Below are positions 34,099-38,311 of a DNA stretch of 38,311 nucleotides, piece after piece (positions within the stretch are counted from its first letter, which is position 1; each line of letters begins with the position of its first letter). This stretch comes from JAMQKA01 sp043951865. Lineage in GTDB: Bacteria > Bacteroidota > Rhodothermia > Balneolales > Balneolaceae. The notes under the pieces were generated by a model. It did no database searches. It had not been told where the DNA came from and worked only from the letters and a program-made list of their open reading frames with translations. The position numbers and the translations under genes were made by a program. The DNA lies in contig NZ_JBINJF010000035.1 in the NCBI RefSeq assembly GCF_043951865.1, positions 1-38,311 on the forward strand. Reading direction: 5' to 3'.

Positions 34099-34212
34099 TC
34101 AATCCTCCTGTCCTCCTTCTCCAAGGAGGAACTCTTGGGTCACAATCTCAGGATGCAATAAAGGCAATGTGTTGAAGTCCCTCTTGGAGAAGAGGGATTC
34201 AGGGAGATTGAC
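34099..34212 (+). repeat. palindromic repeat unit R3
   Basis: It differs from R1 at only a few positions across about 114 bp, including the internal segment. This near identity, compared with the diverged centre of R2, suggests recent duplication or gene conversion. The 138 bp between R2 and R3 show no gene. Confidence 0.8.
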
Positions 34213-34249
34213 CACGCCTTAATTATTTAAATGGTGTTCCCCCTTATTG

Positions 34250-34268
34250 GACTTTTTGGACAGCCTCA
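34250..34268 (-). repeat. right 19-bp terminal inverted repeat
   Basis: GACTTTTTGGACAGCCTCA, the exact reverse complement of 33266-33284. The core gene mutS2 begins 121 bp downstream. Confidence 0.8.
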
Positions 34269-34389
34269 TAAAAGCCCTGCCCCAAGAAAGTAAGAAACAA
34301 TGTTAAAGCTGGAAGCTAGAACTCACGTTAAATAGTATTTCATACTCACGACTCAGAACCCAAGACTCACAACTCACTACACACACCCA

Positions 34390-36798
34390 ATGCAATTTTA
34401 TCCTCCGCACCTGTCTGAGAAACTTGGTTTTGAAACGATCCGCCGGGAAGCCGTCGGGCGCACGCGGTCGGTTGTGGGTGAAGAGCATCTGCAGCGCATG
34501 GAGCCCTCCTCAAGCCCGGACCGCGTAGCTCGTTTGCTGGATGAGACGCGCGAAATGATGGATCTTATCCGCAATGATGCTGCTTTTCCCCTGGACAACC
34601 TGCATGATATCAGGGATTCGCTCAGCAGGTCTAAACCGGAGGGTACCCTGCTCTCGGCCGAAGCGTTCCTTGAAATACTGCAGCTGGCTGCCTCCGCCCG
34701 TCGCGTAAAGTCGTTTTTGGGCGATCGCCGGGAACGGTACCCGGTACTGGATGCGCTGGCGGTGGAGCTGATTCCGCTGAAGGAGCTTGAGGAAGAGATC
34801 AACAAGGTGATCACTGAGCAGGGTTCACTCAAGAACAACGCCAGCAGCGAACTGCAGTCGATCCGATCCCGGCTGGGAAAACGGCAAAACGATCTGCGTA
34901 ATACCATCAACCGGGTGATGAGCCGCGCCACCAAACAGGGCATGGCTTCTGATGAAGGCCCCACCCTGCGCAACGGCCGCATGGTAATTCCGATCCGGGC
35001 GGAATACAAGCGAAAGATCCAGGGATTTGTGCATGACGTCTCCTCAACCGGACAGACGGTCTACCTGGAGCCGGTGGAAGCGCTCAACATAAATAATGAA
35101 ATTCGGCAGCTCGAATCTGAGGAAAAGCGGGAAATCGAGCGTATCCTGCGCGCTCTCACCAATGAGGTTCGAAAAAACCACCGGTACCTGGAGCAAAATA
35201 TCGAGGTACTGGGACGTTTTGATATGATTTCGGCCCGGGCTCAGCTCAGTATCGATCTCGATGCTTTTGTCCCGGTTCTCTCCGACGGCAAATATCTCCG
35301 CCTGAAGGAGGCCTACAACCCGATTCTGCTGCTCAAAAACCGCTCACTTGCGGAAGAACAGCGCGAGCCGGTCATCCCGCTCGACATGGAGCTCGAGGAA
35401 GGCGAACGCTGCCTGATGATCACGGGCCCCAATGCCGGGGGGAAGTCGGTGGCAATCAAGACGGTGGGGCTCTGTGCCATGATGATGCAGTCCGGCTTTG
35501 CCATTCCCGCCAAAGACAGCTCTGAACTGCCGGTATTCAGCAAGCTGTTCGTGGACATGGGAGACGACCAGTCGATCGAAAACGATTTGAGTACCTTTTC
35601 CAGTCGACTGCAGTGGATGAAGTCCGTGATGCAGGAGGCGGACGGGAGCAGCCTCGTCCTTATTGATGAAGCCGGTGCGGGAACCGACCCGGACGAAGGC
35701 GGGGCACTGTACCAGTCGCTGGTCGAGCACCTGATCAGCTGTGGCGCACTTTCGCTGGTAACCACCCATCACGGTGCACTGAAGGTGTTTGCCCACGAAC
35801 ATCCCCACGCCGTAAACGGATCAATGGAGTTTGACCAGGCCACCTTGTCCCCAACCTACCGGTTCAAAAAAGGCGTGCCCGGCAGCAGCTATGCATTTGA
35901 AATCGCACAGCGGATGGACCTGAGCCCGGAACTGCTGCAAAAAGCCCGCGAGATTACCGGGTCCACCAAGCAGGACATGGAATCGCTGATCAACGAGCTG
36001 GAATCAAAAACGCAGGAGGCCGAAACCCTTAAAAGGGATTATGACCGCCTCAAAAAAAAGATGGAAACCGAGCGCCAAAAATATGAAGACAAGCGCCGCG
36101 CACTCGAAAAAGAGAAGGACCAGATCCGCGAGAAGGCGCTGAAGCAGGCCGAAGAGATTATGCAGTCGGCCAACCGGCGGATTGAACAGGCGGTGGAGCG
36201 GATTGTTCAGCAGGGCAAAAAAGACAAGCAGGCGATCAGCAGGGCCCGCGAGGAGGTCTCGGAGCAGAAGGATGAAATTGAGGAGGAACTGGAAGAGCTG
36301 GAGGCCCGGCAAAAACAGGAACAGCGGGAACAGCTCTCCGACGAGCCGCCGAAAGTGGGCGACATCGTTCGCCTGATGGACGCCAACACCAATGGCGAAC
36401 TGGTTGAGGTCAATGGGAACCAGGCCGTAATTCAGGCCGGCGGGTTACGCCTTAAAACAAAATTTAACAACCTCGTAAAGGTTAAGGACGCCAGCGAGAA
36501 ACCGTCTCCCAAAAACCGCGTCAGGGTAAATGTACCGCGAAGCGCACGCCCCGGTCCCACCAAACCCTCTATTGAGATCCGCGGCATGCGGGGTCGCGAG
36601 GCGATTAAAGAGGTGGAACATTACCTGGACAACGCCATCGCGGCGGGACTCAACAGTGTAGAGATCATTCACGGCAAGGGGGAAGGAATCCTCAAAAACC
36701 TGGTCCATGAGTACCTGGATGAACGTGCGGAGGTCAGCAGCTACTCCCTGGCACCCGCGGACCGTGGCGGTGCCGGGGTGACGCTGGTTAAATTTTGA
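34390..36798 (+). CDS. mutS2: MutS2 with Smr domain
   Basis: An 802-aa MutS2 protein. It has the core MutS-type clamp/lever helices, then an ABC-type ATPase with Walker A GPNAGGKS (residues 346-353) and Walker B LVLIDEAGAGTDP, followed by a long charged coiled coil (about residues 510-660), a KOW-like segment and a C-terminal Smr nuclease-type domain (IEIRGMRG, HGKGEGILK at 761 onwards). It lacks the mismatch-recognition domain of MutS1. MutS2 proteins suppress recombination or rescue collided ribosomes, depending on the species studied; the role here is not determined. The start is ATG 34390. Confidence 0.96.
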   Translation: MQFYPPHLSEKLGFETIRREAVGRTRSVVGEEHLQRMEPSSSPDRVARLLDETREMMDLIRNDAAFPLDNLHDIRDSLSRSKPEGTLLSAEAFLEILQLAASARRVKSFLGDRRERYPVLDALAVELIPLKELEEEINKVITEQGSLKNNASSELQSIRSRLGKRQNDLRNTINRVMSRATKQGMASDEGPTLRNGRMVIPIRAEYKRKIQGFVHDVSSTGQTVYLEPVEALNINNEIRQLESEEKREIERILRALTNEVRKNHRYLEQNIEVLGRFDMISARAQLSIDLDAFVPVLSDGKYLRLKEAYNPILLLKNRSLAEEQREPVIPLDMELEEGERCLMITGPNAGGKSVAIKTVGLCAMMMQSGFAIPAKDSSELPVFSKLFVDMGDDQSIENDLSTFSSRLQWMKSVMQEADGSSLVLIDEAGAGTDPDEGGALYQSLVEHLISCGALSLVTTHHGALKVFAHEHPHAVNGSMEFDQATLSPTYRFKKGVPGSSYAFEIAQRMDLSPELLQKAREITGSTKQDMESLINELESKTQEAETLKRDYDRLKKKMETERQKYEDKRRALEKEKDQIREKALKQAEEIMQSANRRIEQAVERIVQQGKKDKQAISRAREEVSEQKDEIEEELEELEARQKQEQREQLSDEPPKVGDIVRLMDANTNGELVEVNGNQAVIQAGGLRLKTKFNNLVKVKDASEKPSPKNRVRVNVPRSARPGPTKPSIEIRGMRGREAIKEVEHYLDNAIAAGLNSVEIIHGKGEGILKNLVHEYLDERAEVSSYSLAPADRGGAGVTLVKF

Positions 36799-36830
36799 TA
36801 TCAATGGCTTAACGATCCTCCTTCTTTCTC

Positions 36831-36893
36831 ATTAGTTATTAGTTATTAGTTATTAGTTATTGGTTCAAACAAATAACTAATAGCCAGTCCACT
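36831..36893. repeat. 7-bp tandem repeat ATTAGTT with inverted copies
   Basis: Four perfect copies of ATTAGTT start at 36831, followed by ATTGG. Downstream, AATAACTAAT and ACTAATAACTAA are the same words on the other strand, so the transcript could form an AT-rich hairpin after mutS2. Slippage-prone tandem repeats like this vary in copy number. No gene is found in 36799-37260. Confidence 0.75.
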
Positions 36894-36983
36894 AATAACT
36901 AAATTGCGCCGGAGTCGAAGAATGGCAGGCTGCTTAGGGGTGGAGGGGTTAACACTCAAACAGTAGTTGCCATGTTTGGGGAA

Positions 36984-37030
36984 ATCCTTCGATCTTCATT
37001 TCACTTCGCTTCATTGCGCTCAGGATGACA
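36984..37030 (-). repeat. dispersed TCATCCTGAGCG-type repeat
   Basis: Read on the minus strand it contains GTCATCCTGAGCGCAATGAAG, then GCGAAGTGAAATGAAGATCG and AAGGA. This word is a dispersed intergenic repeat found in many bacterial genomes; the identification is from memory of that motif. Only one copy is in the window. Confidence 0.55.
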
Positions 37031-37260
37031 CAGCGTTGAGTTGATACGGGATGGCGCGGTGTTGCCGGGACCGCAATGATGTTCATTTCTTTTACAAATA
37101 TTAGAATCCACTATCTTTTTTGTAAGGATCGGCGTTTAACCGGGTCTAAGAGGTAAAGAGAACTTCACTGTTCATCACATATACGTTTTCAGTACACCAA
37201 TATGGTGCTGAAGCGGATCAACTATCAACAAAAACAATCCTATAACGAAAGGAGACGCCT

Positions 37261-37971
37261 ATGTCTTTAGAATATTATTTAAAGCGCAATCATATAACAT
37301 CCGACGAGGATGATTACATGGCTATCAGCATTAACCCGGAGAGCTACTCGATCGAGGATGTCTACGACTACATGACCCGGGAGGGATCCACCGTCACCCG
37401 TGCGGAAGCGCTGGCGGGATTCGAGGAGGTGACCCGTGCCATCCTGAACCTGGTGCAGCAGGGACATTCGGTGGTGACGCCGCTGGTCAACATCCGTCCC
37501 GGCATAAGCGGGGTGTTCGACAGCGAGGATGACCGTTTCGACACGGATCGCCACGAGGTGCGCATCAACGTTTCGCCCGGGCTCCGGCTGCGGGAGACGG
37601 CCGACGAGATCCCCACTCAAAAGGTGGAGCCGCGCGAGCGTATTCCCACCATCACCCACTACTCCGACAACAGCTCGGGGAGCCGCGACGCGGAGATCAC
37701 GCCCGGCGGCGGTGCCCGTATTGTGGGGCAACTGCTGAAGTTCGACGAGGAGGACCCCGACCAGGGCAACTTCTTTGTCAATACCTCCAACGGCACCGAA
37801 ACGCGGGTGGAGAGTACCCTCCTGCGGAACAAGCCGAGCGAGCTCATCTTCATCAACCCGGAGCTGGACCCCGGCACCTACCGCCTGGAGGTCCGGGCCA
37901 TACTGCAGGATACGACCAACCTGCGAACCGGGCTGATGACGGATCAGCTGACGGTTGAAGACGCAAGCTGA
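37261..37971 (+). CDS. HU-like DNA-binding domain protein with DUF4469
   Basis: A 236-aa protein. The N-terminal 120 residues resemble the HU/IHF-like domain found in Bacteroidota proteins (EYYLKRNHIT, GFEEVTRAILNLVQQGHSV, then VNIRPGISGVFDSEDDRFD). The C-terminal part fits DUF4469 (LIFINPELDPGTYRLEVRA). There is no signal peptide or membrane helix. An AAAGGAG Shine-Dalgarno precedes the ATG, rare in this window, so translation may be strong. A terminator follows 18 bp after the stop. The function is not known; DNA binding is suggested by the HU-like fold only. Confidence 0.8.
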   Translation: MSLEYYLKRNHITSDEDDYMAISINPESYSIEDVYDYMTREGSTVTRAEALAGFEEVTRAILNLVQQGHSVVTPLVNIRPGISGVFDSEDDRFDTDRHEVRINVSPGLRLRETADEIPTQKVEPRERIPTITHYSDNSSGSRDAEITPGGGARIVGQLLKFDEEDPDQGNFFVNTSNGTETRVESTLLRNKPSELIFINPELDPGTYRLEVRAILQDTTNLRTGLMTDQLTVEDAS

Positions 37972-37989
37972 TATCACCGGGAACACACG

Positions 37990-38024
37990 CCCCCTCTGTG
38001 GCACCGCAGAGGGGGTTCTTTTTT
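37990..38024 (+). terminator. intrinsic terminator after the DUF4469 gene
   Basis: CCCCCTCTG (37990-37998), an 8-nt loop and CAGAGGGGG (38007-38015), followed by TTCTTTTTT. A strong rho-independent terminator on the plus strand. Confidence 0.92.
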
Positions 38025-38036
38025 GCCCGCAAAAAA

Positions 38037-38115
38037 ACGCCGATATCTTTTACCAAAAAAGATGGTATCTTTTTCCTCATAAGATGCCATCTTTTTTTGT
38101 ATAAGATGGTATCTT
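38037..38115. repeat. phased array of 13-bp palindromes, 22-bp period
   Basis: AAGAT-GGT-ATCTT at 38059, AAGAT-GCC-ATCTT at 38081 and AAGAT-GGT-ATCTT at 38103 are spaced exactly 22 bp apart. A degenerate half-unit (ATCTT at 38045) keeps the same phase one period earlier. Each unit is followed by a T-run. The array may be a multi-site operator or a set of weak terminators. The rest of the window (38120-38311) has a small hairpin, CTCGT-ATAA-ACGAG, and no gene I can support. Confidence 0.7.
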
Positions 38116-38311
38116 TTTTTTCAGGAGCAATTTTTAGGGAATTATGAATGAAGAATTAATAATGATGAATTTCGAAGGGGGAGCTCGTATAAACGAGTTA
38201 TAGCACCATGTCCAAGACCGGAAGAAGTTCTGTCTGACGAGGGAGCGAGCTACAAAATATACAACCTGGTCTTTCCCGGCCTTGAATGGGGCGCGGAGGC
38301 CGAAGCAGGCG

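Larger units (their letters stand above)
33266..34268. mobile_element. 1003-bp unit with perfect 19-bp terminal inverted repeats
   Basis: TGAGGCTGTCCAAAAAGTC at 33266-33284 reappears as its exact reverse complement at 34250-34268. Such GAGGCTGTCC-AAAA ends are typical of insertion sequences. No transposase is encoded inside; the unit instead carries a DUF559 endonuclease gene and three palindromic repeats. No clear target duplication is seen (flanks ACAG and TAAA). It looks like a non-autonomous or decayed element with a passenger gene. Confidence 0.65.

Noticed and set aside
38037..38115. CRISPR array
   Set aside because: The units are 13-bp palindromes with T-rich spacers of 9 bp; the period is too short and no cas gene is present.

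Overview
The window reads as chromosomal DNA of a bacterium from the Bacteroidota/Rhodothermota/Balneolota side of the FCB group. The signs are a compact division and cell-wall (dcw) cluster without murF, murB or ddl inside it, an FtsI with two C-terminal PASTA domains, a MurE with the meso-diaminopimelate motif DNPR, few strong Shine-Dalgarno sites, an HU-like/DUF4469 protein and a DUF559 endonuclease set among palindromic repeats. The lineage is an inference from gene content; there is no rRNA or tRNA gene to confirm it.

Layout. 1-2235: a degenerate repeat, an exported M1 metallopeptidase and a small membrane protein. 2236-3976: repeat-bearing intergenic DNA and a cytoplasmic HisKA_2 kinase with a LOV-like PAS domain that lacks the photoactive cysteine. 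3977-20118: dcw cluster in the order mraZ, rsmH, ftsL, ftsI, murE, mraY, murD, ftsW, murG, murC, ftsQ, ftsA, ftsZ, all on the plus strand and mostly overlapping or nearly touching from mraZ to murD. Its promoter region holds three GTGGG boxes at an exact 10-bp period. A second set of such boxes, in inverted orientation, lies about 150 bp upstream. The later intergenic gaps (murG-murC, ftsQ-ftsA, ftsA-ftsZ) contain strong inverted repeats. 20247-22639: terminator, a membrane-anchored HisKA_2-like kinase whose phosphoacceptor histidine is replaced by asparagine, and ndk. 22777-27591: a multidomain class III adenylate cyclase, methylglyoxal synthase with an apparent one-base frameshift at an A7 tract, and a DUF255 thioredoxin-fold protein. 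27712-32839: metallophosphoesterase, an ECF sigma/RskA-type anti-sigma pair, a NamZ (DUF1343) lipoprotein and a TauE/SafE permease. 32840-34389: an accessory island with a truncated phzF and a 1003-bp unit bounded by perfect 19-bp inverted repeats, carrying a DUF559 endonuclease gene and three palindromic repeat units. 34390-38311: mutS2, a repeat-rich gap, an HU-like/DUF4469 protein with a strong terminator, then a phased array of 13-bp palindromes at a 22-bp period.

How the genes work together: RsmH, the Mur ligases, MraY and MurG make lipid II and modify 16S rRNA, while FtsL, FtsI, FtsW, FtsQ, FtsA and FtsZ form the divisome. MraZ probably controls the operon through the boxes described. 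NamZ may recycle the same peptidoglycan. Sensory genes are frequent (two HisKA_2 kinases, a cyclase, an ECF pair), yet no response regulator lies in the window.

The most unusual items are the double MraZ-box array, the DUF559 element inside IS-like ends, the kinase without its histidine, the mgsA frameshift at a homopolymer, the murG-murC structured RNA with competing pairings, and a family of small MITE-like repeats in intergenic gaps.
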